64,000 bases of DNA from Desulfuromonadaceae bacterium (GCA_028688955.1 JAQTXD010000007.1:1-64000); one strand, 5' to 3'. Positions 41,401 to 50,961 are shown, numbered from the stretch's first letter. Numbers and translations: made by a program. Notes: generated from the letters alone by a model not told the origin.

Positions 41401-44400
41401 AGCCGTTGCATCAGCCAGCAGCAGAGATGGAATCCCCTCTAGCGCGGCAAGATGCCCCAGACTGTACGCCTGGAGTACTCCCGCTCGTGGAGCGACCACA
41501 AGTGACAGTGAGTCTGCTGCTGCCAATTCCGACAGCGAATGCCGCAGCCCCGCAGTATCCTCCCACTCAGGCAGGAAGGAGACGCTCCCGCCGGCTCGTG
41601 ACGGTACTTCTGGCAATAACCCGGCACGGGAGGGAAGCACGAGTGTATGAGCATCGGATAACCGGTCTGTCAGCGGTGAAGATGGCAGCGGAGAGAACGA
41701 TGAGCTGTTCGCCCACCAGCCGGCAGGGTCAAGTATCTGGCGACGGAACGGTTTTCGCTGGGAAACAGACTGGACGAGATGACTGGCACTTAATCCCCAG
41801 CTGACAACCGGAGCGGTACTGAATCCGGCAGGCTCCTCGTAAGCAGCCAGCACCGGCGGCTCTGCTGCAAGCCTGGTATCGAGCACACCCCTGTCGACAA
41901 TTTCAGAGACGATTCCCGCCTTACCGCCGATCGTAAACAGCAGCCAGCGCTTGCTGTCGAGCGGCGTAAAACGGAGCAGGGTCCTGCCGGGGAGAGATTC
42001 CTGAACGTCGATCAGTTCAACAGGTTGCGGTAAAATCTGCCGACAGTACGGTCCGCCTTTTCCTGCGGCACATTCTTTACTGAATGATACCAGCATAGTG
42101 CTGAAGCGCTGTTGTGCTGCGGTAAAAGATTCCGGCTGAGGTTGTGAAGAATTTGCGGCAATTTTTGATAATCGACTCAGGTTTACCGATGCGGCAGCAA
42201 GTCGCAGCGCAGCATCACCGGCCTGTGCGTAAAACAAGGGAAGGCGCTCACGTTTTGATCCGAACAGGTCGTCAATGTTCGCCTGCTCCTGCTGCAGCCG
42301 CAGCTGCAGATACTCCTTATCTGTACTCCCGGTTCGGGAAAGCTCGCTTCGAAGCCGGTCCAGCTCCGCCAGATGCGGAGCTGCGGCCCGGAACTGTTCA
42401 ACCGTGGCAGGATCATCAAGCCCGAGAGCACCCCTCCCCAGCAGTTGAACCCGTTCCAGTTCACTCAACTTTTCCACCAGGGCAAAAGCCTGTTCAGGGT
42501 TCCTGACAGCTGTCGCCTCGAGGTGCGCTGCAAAACGTTCCACGAGTTCGCCCCGCTGCAGATCAAATTCTGTCAGTGGCAGATGCTCAAGCAGTGCAAG
42601 TGCAACGTCGAAACGTCCAAGTGCGGCAAGAGCCCGCCATTCCAGCGAATACGCCGCCCCGGAGTGTGCTTCGTCCAGAGCGGCACTCCGGGCTGCTTCA
42701 GCGCTTTCGCTCAACCCGAGCAGTGCAAGGACTTCACTGCGGTTAAGCTGGGCAGCCGCCCGCTGACGGCGCTGTTGATGCAGCACCTCAGGATCACGGC
42801 TGTCTGCCGGACTGAAAAGAACCCTGTCCCACCGTCCCAGCGCTTTATACCGTAACGCCTGACGGCTGACATCATCGGCATCGCTGGATGCCAGACCGGC
42901 AAGGAGTGCACCGGAGTCATTCAGATAACGCATCAGGACCTGCGGCGGCAGGACACTTCGGGAACCTTCTGCCAAACGGTACACACCTGCTTCGACATTC
43001 ATGAAGTCGTCACGCTCTGCGGATGTACCATGGCCGGCAATCAGGAGCTGTCCCCAGTTGACAACATTGAGCATGGCACTGATCGGATTTCCGGCCTGGA
43101 GCGAAAGAAGTGCCGAACGACGAAAACCGGCAGCAGAACCTGTCAGGTCACCAAGGGCGAAATCTATATGAGCAACACGGTGCACTAGGAGTGCAACGCC
43201 ATACATATCATGTACGGCAATTTTGCTGTTGTCCGACGGGTAGCGGCTCAGCTGATTTTTCAGAATCACCACTGCCGCCGCCGGGTTTCCCAGTTCCGAC
43301 TGGATACGCGCCAGATACACCTCGGCCAGGCGTTTTTCCTGCTCGGCAGAGAACCCGAAGGCCGCATCAGTGGAACCACCTTTGTCGAGTGCCACGTTGG
43401 CGGATATTTCCACCAGGCCGCCACTCCGTTTTGCCGGAGATTTCGATTTGGGCGGGTTTGTGGCAATCAGCGTCAGCAGCTGCGTAAAACCGTCACGACT
43501 CAGCCGCAACAACCGCTGCTTTTCTTCACCGGAGGCGGCATGCGCCTCCCTGTAGGCGGCAATACTGGCGGAACGGCGGTTAGATGCCAGGTTCCCGAGG
43601 TAACCAAGCCCCTGGTTCAGAGTAAAAGCGGCATCAAACTGCTCGCGGGCGGCGCTGAAGCGGTCCGCTTCCAGATACGCCAGGCCGAGTCGATCGTGAA
43701 TTTCCGCAGCCGTTTCCACCAGTCGCGGAACGGCATCCAGCTCTTTCACCACAGCGGCCAGCATACTGTTCAATTCGGCAGAACTTTTTGCCGCCCCTTC
43801 CCTGTTCCAGGAAGCGGCGGAGTTCAACAGCAGCCGTTGTCTCTCAACAAGGGAGCGCATCGCAGTATCAAAACGTGTCCAGCCAGCCGAGGGGGGAGCA
43901 TCGGGGGGTACCGTCCCCAAACGTTCGAGTTCGGCAGTGATCGATTGATGTTCACCCAGTGCCGCTTCCGCTGACGCGGTGCGACCGCTTCCGGAAAAGA
44001 GCCGCTCCGCCGTGCGCCGCGACAGACGACCAAACAGATCAAGGGGACGGGAGGGGACAAGTCGATTCTCCGCCAGCTTGAGCGCCCGGAGGTAGCCGGC
44101 GATTGGTGCTTCCTTTTCCCGCATCTGAAAGGCAACTGCTGCATACCGCTGTTGAAAAATCAGTTCGGTATCCGGGTTATCGAACGGAATATGTGATGCG
44201 AGCCTCTGGCTGTAGAATTTCCAGGCAGTCGCTTTGCTGCCGAGCAGGAAGGCAACATTACCTATATTCAAATCCAGATTGGCACGGTTTTCCGGATGTT
44301 CCTGCGGACGATTGAGCAGCCAGGCACGGCGGTAATGCGCCAGCGCCCGCTCCAGACCACCACGGTCGCCATACACCGTTTCGGCAATCTCAGCAAGGTA

Positions 44401-46731
44401 CCCCCTCGTCTGGGGAGGATACTCCGATGACGGCATCCGGTCTGCTGCCCGGGAAATCAGACTGTCCGCCTCGTCCAGATGTTCTTTGCCCGGCAGATAG
44501 GTAAGGGTCAGACCGGTTGCATACAACAGTACCGGATCGTCGGGGTAGGTCTGCACCATGGCACGATACAGATCGAGCAGTTCCGCAGCCTGGCCCATGG
44601 CAGCCACCGACTTGATATAGCCGCGATGCGCTTCCACACTCCGCCCGTCATAGCGTATAAGGTCGAGAAACAGTGAACGGGCAGAGGCGATTTCACCGAT
44701 ACGGTACAGGTTCTCTCCCGCCGCAACGGTTTTTCGGATATACGCTGCCCGGGCAAGCTGATAGAGCGGTGTATCCTCCGGCTGCTCACTCATTTCTGTC
44801 TCATAGAGCGCTTTTGCTTCTGCGTAACGCTCCTCACGATAAAGTACTTCAGCAAGGGCAAAACGTGCAGCTGCCGTCGGAGTTGCTATTACAGGGAATT
44901 TTTTCAGAACGGTCCGGTACGCATCTTTGGCTCTGGCCCATTCATCGGCCCGATACGCGACGTCACCCTGGCGGTTCCAGGCCCCCATAGCCAAACGGGG
45001 GAGAGATATCCGATACCGCTCTGCAAGAGCGGAAAGGGCGGCCTGATCTGAGTGATCACGGGGCGAGACCTGGTCAAGAATGGCGGTAATTGCCGCATCA
45101 GCCCACTCTTCCTGATCACCGTACGTGGTTGCCACGGTAACGAGGGCACGGAGCGCCCCCTCGCCTTTTTCCAGCTTCGACAGCAGCACGGCACGCCGCA
45201 GGGCGGCCTCCGCTTTCAGCTGCCGTCCGGCATCCTGCAGGGCGGCAGCCTGTTCGTTCAGAGCAACAGCCGCAAGCTGATCGTCCGCACCGCCACCAAA
45301 TTCGGCCCGCAGTCGTGCGCTGTCAATCAGGTAGCGGGCGGTGGCGTCGGCACCTTTGCCGAATGCGGCGCCCTTCATGGCCTGTCCGGCCTCGCTGATA
45401 ATTTCCTGCCGACGCTGCAGCACAACGATGTCGCGGCAGCGCTGCGATGCCTGAACCCGGATGCGGGCAATCTCCGCCAGCGCACTTTCCCGGGGAAAAC
45501 GGCTGTAGCGTCGAGCGATAGCTGCAAACGTATCTTCGGCCTGAGTACCTTCACCTGCCTGTTCCATCAGAGCGGCCAGCGCGAGACCTGCACGCGCACC
45601 TTCAAGAGTCGGTTCATCCTCCCGGGCCAGCACACGTGCGGCAGCAAGCCGGGCATGAGCCGGATCCGGCGGCTGCCGGTCCAGAACGATCCGCGCCAGC
45701 GCCCACTGTTCTGCGACTGTCGGTCGATCCGGAATTTCCCCGGCGGCGGGAAGAGACATCACCTGCCCCCCGCCGGCCAAACCGGCAACGAAGTAAAACC
45801 GGTCACCGGCAGGAAGCGGTGCAACGGCCATCAATGCCGACGAGGTCAGGGGAAACGCTGATGGGAAACCGTCTTCGCCAACCCGTTTCAGATGCAGACG
45901 GTAGATTTGACCGGTTTCCTGACCGGTGGCATCATTCGCGCCGACTGCTGACTGACGGGTGAAGAGCAGCGTATCTGCCGACTCCCACACCGGATACAGA
46001 TCGCGCTCAGTTCCACCGGTCACCTGCGCAAGCCCTCCGCTCCGTTCATTCCATACCCAGAGGTTGCCGTTCGGGCTGATGCTGCGCGAGACGAACACCC
46101 ATCTGTTGCCGTCCGTTGCGGGGGAGGCAAAAGCGGCATCAATGCCGATCGGCAATAGTTCACTCCGGTTATCCGCAAGATTGAGACGGACAAGTTCACG
46201 TACATCAGATCCGGGACGTTGACGATGATATACCACGGCCTTCCCGTCAGTCGTAAATACCGGCGCATCATCGGCTGATTCACGGTCGGTCAGCCGTCGT
46301 GGCAGAGAGTCTGATTTCAAAACATCAATCAGCCAGATATCGCCCTTTACGTCATCCTGTGCATCGACAAACGCAACAAGCGATCCGTCGCCGTTGAGGG
46401 ATGGTGCCGCCAGACGGACCGGGCTTGAGTGCAGCAGACGCGGCAGCTCCGGAACCGCGGCAAAAGAGTAAAGCCAGAGTTCATCACCTTTGTCACCCCG
46501 CTCTACAGTCACCATCCGCGTACCATCAGCTGCACGGGCAACGTAGAGCACCTGGCGTGAACTGAAGATGGCCGGCTGAGGAGCACGTTCCGGTCGTGAT
46601 CGCGGCGCCGAACGCGGTGCGGCCGGTGCCAGCAGCTCGTCTCCCAGCGGCAGTGCACTCGCCCACGGAGTACAACCGAATAGAATCATTACGATCAGAG
46701 CACATATTGACAGTCCCTGCCGCCGTTTCAT
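38419..46731 (-). CDS. Giant exported beta-propeller/TPR/CHAT protease-like protein
   Basis: A 2770-residue protein. It starts with a signal peptide, possibly a lipoprotein (SICALIVMILFGCTPWASA). A TolB/PD40-like beta-propeller segment follows (about 50-340; APVFTTDGKAVVYHRQ, GNLWVWNERSGGL). TPR arrays fill about 350-1550 and 1800-2400. The C-terminal CHAT domain (about 2480-2770) has the caspase-like dyad: histidine in VIHIASHGEFD and cysteine in VVLSACQTGLGD, then SLMSSLWRVSD. Around 1580-1790 lies a stretch resembling a second, inactive CHAT fold. The ATG at 46731 overlaps the upstream stop in ATGA. CHAT proteins are usually peptidases; the substrate is unknown. Confidence 0.9.
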   Translation of the reverse strand: MKRRQGLSICALIVMILFGCTPWASALPLGDELLAPAAPRSAPRSRPERAPQPAIFSSRQVLYVARAADGTRMVTVERGDKGDELWLYSFAAVPELPRLLHSSPVRLAAPSLNGDGSLVAFVDAQDDVKGDIWLIDVLKSDSLPRRLTDRESADDAPVFTTDGKAVVYHRQRPGSDVRELVRLNLADNRSELLPIGIDAAFASPATDGNRWVFVSRSISPNGNLWVWNERSGGLAQVTGGTERDLYPVWESADTLLFTRQSAVGANDATGQETGQIYRLHLKRVGEDGFPSAFPLTSSALMAVAPLPAGDRFYFVAGLAGGGQVMSLPAAGEIPDRPTVAEQWALARIVLDRQPPDPAHARLAAARVLAREDEPTLEGARAGLALAALMEQAGEGTQAEDTFAAIARRYSRFPRESALAEIARIRVQASQRCRDIVVLQRRQEIISEAGQAMKGAAFGKGADATARYLIDSARLRAEFGGGADDQLAAVALNEQAAALQDAGRQLKAEAALRRAVLLSKLEKGEGALRALVTVATTYGDQEEWADAAITAILDQVSPRDHSDQAALSALAERYRISLPRLAMGAWNRQGDVAYRADEWARAKDAYRTVLKKFPVIATPTAAARFALAEVLYREERYAEAKALYETEMSEQPEDTPLYQLARAAYIRKTVAAGENLYRIGEIASARSLFLDLIRYDGRSVEAHRGYIKSVAAMGQAAELLDLYRAMVQTYPDDPVLLYATGLTLTYLPGKEHLDEADSLISRAADRMPSSEYPPQTRGYLAEIAETVYGDRGGLERALAHYRRAWLLNRPQEHPENRANLDLNIGNVAFLLGSKATAWKFYSQRLASHIPFDNPDTELIFQQRYAAVAFQMREKEAPIAGYLRALKLAENRLVPSRPLDLFGRLSRRTAERLFSGSGRTASAEAALGEHQSITAELERLGTVPPDAPPSAGWTRFDTAMRSLVERQRLLLNSAASWNREGAAKSSAELNSMLAAVVKELDAVPRLVETAAEIHDRLGLAYLEADRFSAAREQFDAAFTLNQGLGYLGNLASNRRSASIAAYREAHAASGEEKQRLLRLSRDGFTQLLTLIATNPPKSKSPAKRSGGLVEISANVALDKGGSTDAAFGFSAEQEKRLAEVYLARIQSELGNPAAAVVILKNQLSRYPSDNSKIAVHDMYGVALLVHRVAHIDFALGDLTGSAAGFRRSALLSLQAGNPISAMLNVVNWGQLLIAGHGTSAERDDFMNVEAGVYRLAEGSRSVLPPQVLMRYLNDSGALLAGLASSDADDVSRQALRYKALGRWDRVLFSPADSRDPEVLHQQRRQRAAAQLNRSEVLALLGLSESAEAARSAALDEAHSGAAYSLEWRALAALGRFDVALALLEHLPLTEFDLQRGELVERFAAHLEATAVRNPEQAFALVEKLSELERVQLLGRGALGLDDPATVEQFRAAAPHLAELDRLRSELSRTGSTDKEYLQLRLQQEQANIDDLFGSKRERLPLFYAQAGDAALRLAAASVNLSRLSKIAANSSQPQPESFTAAQQRFSTMLVSFSKECAAGKGGPYCRQILPQPVELIDVQESLPGRTLLRFTPLDSKRWLLFTIGGKAGIVSEIVDRGVLDTRLAAEPPVLAAYEEPAGFSTAPVVSWGLSASHLVQSVSQRKPFRRQILDPAGWWANSSSFSPLPSSPLTDRLSDAHTLVLPSRAGLLPEVPSRAGGSVSFLPEWEDTAGLRHSLSELAAADSLSLVVAPRAGVLQAYSLGHLAALEGIPSLLLADATAGKGPGDSTAFVEAYAVQSLGDARKKLASGWLLIGDWGVDAAGAATLGRKRFAEYGKAGVLAHNAGLYPKALSLFENALSIVAENSSLAHYGTQLQRYARESAFAAGFTDRAVLHAEALVAGLAREKPYSAEHADALLRLGLLQGNAERFTAAANSLKEGVGIFADLGMVKEQAAALADFGVVMENSVNYSAARTYFEESAGLQRTLKDTVSLAEQYRNLGRIYDLRLNQYAVAEQQYALAGALYATAGNSALEAETLLERGRCQRLLGNFPAADALYANALAKVGGTDLRTKMRIVLEQANNAWFQGRYQEAFDLREQVEKSAVAEKWPLEQVMTKNTGGLIWWTLGDNNRALLELRGALDRAEKLAVRRDEVATTLNNIGLVQRESGDFANALETLGKALVIDRKIGSRWAMAYDLRNLGQTRLKMGDSTTALQQFTEAADLAAAIGDKVNGAKIHLARGDAETELKQTAAAEASYRKALEIADALLLREVRWRALFGLARLQKNAGDLSAAVISFQQALETVEGLRAEIRLDQLKDGFLADKMDVYSGLVGLLVDLHRGDEAFAVAERSRSRNLIDILGRQRMSLSASADQELYDRQNRLKEQLLEQENLSAQAATPQERARYSQALEKLRGDYQDLLIDIERKRPELLSLVKVSPTTLDDVRKLLEPGVVLLSYYQLPDRLLCWKIDRERVTLIVQNISAKDVSAKISSYRRMLQNLEPLEKQSRELYDLLVAQPLAESGPLRSIGIIPHGSLHYLSFATLNDGRDYLIDRQNLFYLPAASVFKYTLARRSAGKMLHVLAIGNPDLGNSSLDLPFAEREAGTLRWNYPDVTILTRERATESWIREHISEFGVIHIASHGEFDPVNPLFSAIRLAKDSKADGKLQAEEIFGLDIKADLVVLSACQTGLGDIRSGDDVVGMNRAFVFAGTHSLMSSLWRVSDVSTAILMKQFYRDYMTYGKAESLTRAMQHVKNRYPHPGYWGAFVLTGDYL

Positions 46732-47366
46732 AGCGTCTGCCACCGACCGTCAGCTCCCTGCACTTTCGTGCCGGGCGCACTGTTCTGGCGGTTTATCCGG
46801 GCGAAGACCGTGCGGATTGCCGGCAGATCCTTGACTGTAAAGTTTTCATTGGTCTGTACCACGCGCATCATCAGGACGTCACGGGACTGATTGACCTCTT
46901 TCACCACCTGTTGAAATTCTGCTTCGCTGTAGTTGGCGGCAAAGGACTTCAGTTCCGCTGATGAAGCTTTTGGCGGTTCACGGGTAAACGGCGTCAGCAG
47001 CCCCTCAAGATTCTCGCCGACCCAGCCAAAACGCTTGAATGATTCTACATCGTCGGCATGAAAAGCGATTGTCTCCAAAGCCCTGGTGGCATCAGCCTGT
47101 TCCGGGGTATGGCGCGGCGGTGCTTCGATCGTTCCGGTCGGTGACACTCCCCGCACCGAGGCGACCAGCAGCATGTCTTCGCTCAGGCTGTTGTAGGTTC
47201 CCAGCACCTGGTTTTCCAGTGATGTCCGTTCACTGACAACATTAACGTCAACCTTGGCGAGTGTGCAGCCGGAACATAACAGTGCCAGTACGGCACATGA
47301 AAGAGAGAATCCGCGAGACAGGGAGGGATACCTGAAAATTTTTGCTTTTGTAGAACTATTGAGCAT
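46728..47366 (-). CDS. DUF1318 (YdbL-like) lipoprotein
   Basis: A 212-residue predicted lipoprotein: the signal ends LALLCSGCTLAK, with the lipobox cysteine about residue 34. The segment right after the cysteine (KVDVNVVSERTSLENQVLG) resembles the strand-forming part of E. coli YnbE. The C-terminal half (VLMMRVVQTNENFTVKD, FARINRQNSAPGTKVQ) resembles YdbL/DUF1318. It could thus be a fusion of YnbE and YdbL. GGAGG sits four bases before the ATG, which overlaps the end of the YdbH-like gene. The gene ends in an ATGA overlap with the CHAT gene. Confidence 0.75.
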   Translation of the reverse strand: MLNSSTKAKIFRYPSLSRGFSLSCAVLALLCSGCTLAKVDVNVVSERTSLENQVLGTYNSLSEDMLLVASVRGVSPTGTIEAPPRHTPEQADATRALETIAFHADDVESFKRFGWVGENLEGLLTPFTREPPKASSAELKSFAANYSEAEFQQVVKEVNQSRDVLMMRVVQTNENFTVKDLPAIRTVFARINRQNSAPGTKVQGADGRWQTL

Positions 47367-50300
47367 AATTCCTCCGTTTCAATGTAAGTTCTCCTTTTGT
47401 ACCGATAACAAGGGTGTCAGCTCGCACCAGGTCAAGAATACCGCGTAACGCCATGATAGTCCCCCTGTTTTTGGCCACTACCTGCTGCAGCGGCAACTCG
47501 GAAATGCGCAGACGGTCAACTTTCGGCAACTCGACCGAAACCCCTTTAATCCGGGCCTCACCTTCCATACTGAAGGCGCCATCAACCGCAGTGGCCCGCA
47601 GCCCTTTAAGGCTCCCCATTTTCAACATTTTCCGCTGGGCGACAAGTTGCTCATTCCGTTCGTACGGATCAAGGCTGAAAAGCGCCCGTTCAATGGTATT
47701 GGCTCCGATTTTCCGGATATTCAGCGCACACCGCAGCTGCTCAAACAGCTCGCGCTGTTCAGCCGTCAACGGGGCAGATACGCTCAACTCGCCGGTTATC
47801 TCCGCATCCTCATTCACTCCCCGCGCTCGCGCATCTTTTGGCAGCAGGCGGGTCACATCAAGATTTGAAAACGAACTGGCGGCAACGATGCCCGGTATAT
47901 CCGGCTGAAGATCAAAAACCGCCCGCGCAAGAATTGTCCCGCCGAGCAGGTCAGCCTGAAAAAAGCTCACTCCGGTCTTTTCCTGCCCAAAAAGCAGATC
48001 ACCCTCAATGGCGCTTATCACGAGCGGTACTCCGGACGCTTGTGTTGTCAAGCGCCGAATCGAAAACGAGCGCGTTCCACGAACATCGCCGCGCAGATCA
48101 TCGTGAATCCGGCCGACGATTTCGGCCGCACCGGAATTGACATGGGTCACGGCAACCGGCCGGACAAGTGCCGCCGAAAGCGGCATCCACATTTCTCCCT
48201 GGGATGCGGTCAGCGCGTACGCACGCTGTATTGAAAAATCGGAGCGCAGCCCTTCAACCTTTGTCCCGTTTGCAACCTGGACGTCAAAACTCTTCGATTT
48301 CAACGCATAGCGGAGAGCAAGTTCACGACCGGCCGTGAGATCAACACGGGCACTGCTGCTCATATCCCCGGCAACGAAAAGGCCGGGTAAAAGCTGTTTT
48401 AATTCTCGCGGGAATGCGGCGTCAATTGTGGCAAACAGATTGGCATCCAGTCGTTTGAGCAGGGTCGCCGCACTGAATGGCTGCTTTTCCTCAAAGAGCG
48501 CATCAATGCGACTGACATTCAGTTCCGCTTCGTGGGAAAGGGCAAGGGGCTCAATCCGCACTTCTTCACCAAGATGGAGCTCCCGCCATCCGGAGAGTTC
48601 TCCGTTGAAGGAAAATGATCCATGCTGGGAAGGGAGCTTGCCTGCCGCACCCGGAAGACCGCTTATTTCCGAGATCACCGCCCCACCCTCAAGGCGGACT
48701 GACTCACCCCTTTTTGTAGTGACAATATGCAGATCCGGTTTGGTTCGCATACCGGTCACACGGATACCCCCTTTTGACGACGGTATGGCAACAGAAACAC
48801 CTTCGAGCTTCAGCCCGATCTCAAGTTTGTCGAGCTGAGATAACCTGGCTTTGGCGCTCCGTAGCGGATGCAGTTCCGCCGCAGGAGACTTTTCCGGCAG
48901 TGGAGCTGCCAGATCCCAAAAGGCACTGGCACTCCCGGAGGCCTTCATACCGGGAGGTACAAAAGGAGCGGCAAATGCAGCGGCCCGCTGCAGATCAAGC
49001 GTAACTCTGCCACTGCTGATGGCGCGCTGCGGGGATGAGCCAGACAGACTTGCTTGCGCGGCCAGCTGCAGGACATCGCCTGCCGAAACATGTGCCGCGG
49101 CATTGAGCAGCGTTGGTTTTACCGCTGTATCTGCCGGTATCCTCAGACCATCTGCTGTCAGAGTTACCGAGAGCGGCAGCGGTGCCAATTTTTTGCCCGC
49201 CTGCGTGGCCTGCAGGGAAGCAGCCTTCACCATAAATTCCGGAAGTGATGCTTCAATATCACCACGGTCATTCGCACGGGCGTGCAGGAGCAGCTGTTCA
49301 TGGGCATTTTCCATAACAAACCCGTTCTCTGTCGAGGCAAAACCAAGATCAATGGATTGCGTCAATTGAATGGAAGCGGCAACTTTGCGCGGCGATACGC
49401 TTTTCATGTTGAGATCGGTTACCGCGACTCCAAGCATGCCGCGCGCGTCACGAAGTAAAAACGGGTTAGTACCGGTGAGCAGAGCTCTCTTCACGCTCCA
49501 GAGCAGATCAGCTGACAACGAAACCGGTTGTTTTGCAGCCAGCGGACATTCGAGCTTTTCCAGAAGCAGTTGAACGTTCTCAGCAGAAAACTCACCTTTT
49601 TTCTGTGCCATGCGAAAGTGCGGCAGATTGACAGCAAATCCGGCAACGGCGGCGGTGCCGCTGTTTGCAGGGCCGACCAGTTTCAGGTGGAGTGAACGGA
49701 GACTCGCTTCACCGGTTAGATTCTTTACTGGAGTATCCGGCGGGAGAAACGGTGTGGCCAGCAACACTGTCCGTGCGAGATCAAGCCGTACAGGACCGAG
49801 CTGGAGTTCAAGAGTGCGATCGGACAGAGTGGGACGGTCGACGGCGGCATTCCAGGCCGCATCAATAAGGCCCGGCACCGCAAGAATACCGTTCGAAAAA
49901 TTAACTCGCTGACGTACGTGGTCAGTCGCAATATTCTGCTGAAGTTTGATGTCAAGCGGTCCGATCCGGCCTGTTTTCAGCGATCCGCCGCCTGCTGTCA
50001 ACCCTGCTCCGGTAACAGTTACTGTCGAATGCAGGTCACGATTCGTATCCGTTTTGGCCCGAAGCAGCAGTTCAACGGTGCCGCCGACCTTCGGTGTTGC
50101 GGAGGGTAACAGGGGATATGCAACCGCAGTTACTTCCGTCAGAGCAAGTTTCCAGCGTGCGGAGAACCCATCCGGTTGACTGAGTCCGCCACTGAGAGAC
50201 AGGCTCGTACCGGGCGCAGTCGCATCCACGGCAAAGTTGGCGGACGCAAGATGAATTCGCTGCGCCTTGGTCACAAGATCGCTCATCCGGGCCTGCAACC

Positions 50301-50961
50301 CTATCGTGCCCATTTCATGGCCATCCATCAGGACCCGTCCGCTCAATACAGCGGTAACCGGTTTTGAGGCAAGTGACGGCATTGAGACACGGATCGAGAA
50401 GTCCTGCAGCAGCAATGCCTTTCCCGGTGCCGGAGTGCGATAGGTAATCTGCAGTGGTGCCGCCTCAATCAGAACCCTGATATCAACCGGCAGAGGGAAA
50501 TCAAGCCCCTGAATACGCTGAATCGATTCTGCCAACATGGTTAACGGGTCTTTTGTCGGTGGAGGGGGAGATTTCTGCGGACCGGGGGCAAGCTCGGCGC
50601 GGGCGTTGTGAATCTTTATGATGAGATCCACACCAAAGCGTCCATCTGTTCCACGCCCGACTGATGGGGCAATGACGAGTGTATCAATGCCGGAGCTTAG
50701 AAGCGGTGCGGAGCCGACACCGAGTTTGAGATGTGAAATAGACAGTCCATCAGCCCAGGTCATGTTGAATGCCGACCAGGAAACGTGGCGTTTCATGGCA
50801 GCGGAGAGCGCCTTCCGGATCACTTCCTGGGAGAAAGAGCTATTAACAACGGCCGGGAGAAAGGCAAGTGATACCAGTAACAGCAGCAGCACACCACCGA
50901 GCGCCGCTGCAGTTATTTTGAGGATGGATTTCAATGGAATTGTGCGAAATGAACTGTTCAT
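47356..50961 (-). CDS. AsmA/YdbH-like envelope protein
   Basis: A 1201-residue protein anchored by one N-terminal membrane helix (about 12-36: LKITAAALGGVLLLLLVSLA) followed by long beta-rich, AsmA-like sequence, consistent with the YdbH group of proteins thought to bridge the periplasm for lipid transport. The family call rests on architecture, on the C-terminal strands (GTKGELTLKRRNYAQ) and above all on the DUF1318/YdbL-like gene next door. The ribosome site before the ATG at 50961 is weak (AAAGCGGCCT), so the start is less certain. First gene of the five-gene operon, 76 bases after ccoS. Confidence 0.75.
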   Translation of the reverse strand: MNSSFRTIPLKSILKITAAALGGVLLLLLVSLAFLPAVVNSSFSQEVIRKALSAAMKRHVSWSAFNMTWADGLSISHLKLGVGSAPLLSSGIDTLVIAPSVGRGTDGRFGVDLIIKIHNARAELAPGPQKSPPPPTKDPLTMLAESIQRIQGLDFPLPVDIRVLIEAAPLQITYRTPAPGKALLLQDFSIRVSMPSLASKPVTAVLSGRVLMDGHEMGTIGLQARMSDLVTKAQRIHLASANFAVDATAPGTSLSLSGGLSQPDGFSARWKLALTEVTAVAYPLLPSATPKVGGTVELLLRAKTDTNRDLHSTVTVTGAGLTAGGGSLKTGRIGPLDIKLQQNIATDHVRQRVNFSNGILAVPGLIDAAWNAAVDRPTLSDRTLELQLGPVRLDLARTVLLATPFLPPDTPVKNLTGEASLRSLHLKLVGPANSGTAAVAGFAVNLPHFRMAQKKGEFSAENVQLLLEKLECPLAAKQPVSLSADLLWSVKRALLTGTNPFLLRDARGMLGVAVTDLNMKSVSPRKVAASIQLTQSIDLGFASTENGFVMENAHEQLLLHARANDRGDIEASLPEFMVKAASLQATQAGKKLAPLPLSVTLTADGLRIPADTAVKPTLLNAAAHVSAGDVLQLAAQASLSGSSPQRAISSGRVTLDLQRAAAFAAPFVPPGMKASGSASAFWDLAAPLPEKSPAAELHPLRSAKARLSQLDKLEIGLKLEGVSVAIPSSKGGIRVTGMRTKPDLHIVTTKRGESVRLEGGAVISEISGLPGAAGKLPSQHGSFSFNGELSGWRELHLGEEVRIEPLALSHEAELNVSRIDALFEEKQPFSAATLLKRLDANLFATIDAAFPRELKQLLPGLFVAGDMSSSARVDLTAGRELALRYALKSKSFDVQVANGTKVEGLRSDFSIQRAYALTASQGEMWMPLSAALVRPVAVTHVNSGAAEIVGRIHDDLRGDVRGTRSFSIRRLTTQASGVPLVISAIEGDLLFGQEKTGVSFFQADLLGGTILARAVFDLQPDIPGIVAASSFSNLDVTRLLPKDARARGVNEDAEITGELSVSAPLTAEQRELFEQLRCALNIRKIGANTIERALFSLDPYERNEQLVAQRKMLKMGSLKGLRATAVDGAFSMEGEARIKGVSVELPKVDRLRISELPLQQVVAKNRGTIMALRGILDLVRADTLVIGTKGELTLKRRNYAQ

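Noticed and set aside
43210-45861. Several 250-270-residue ORFs opposite the CHAT gene
   Set aside because: Shadows of the GC-rich CHAT coding strand with no recognisable motifs.
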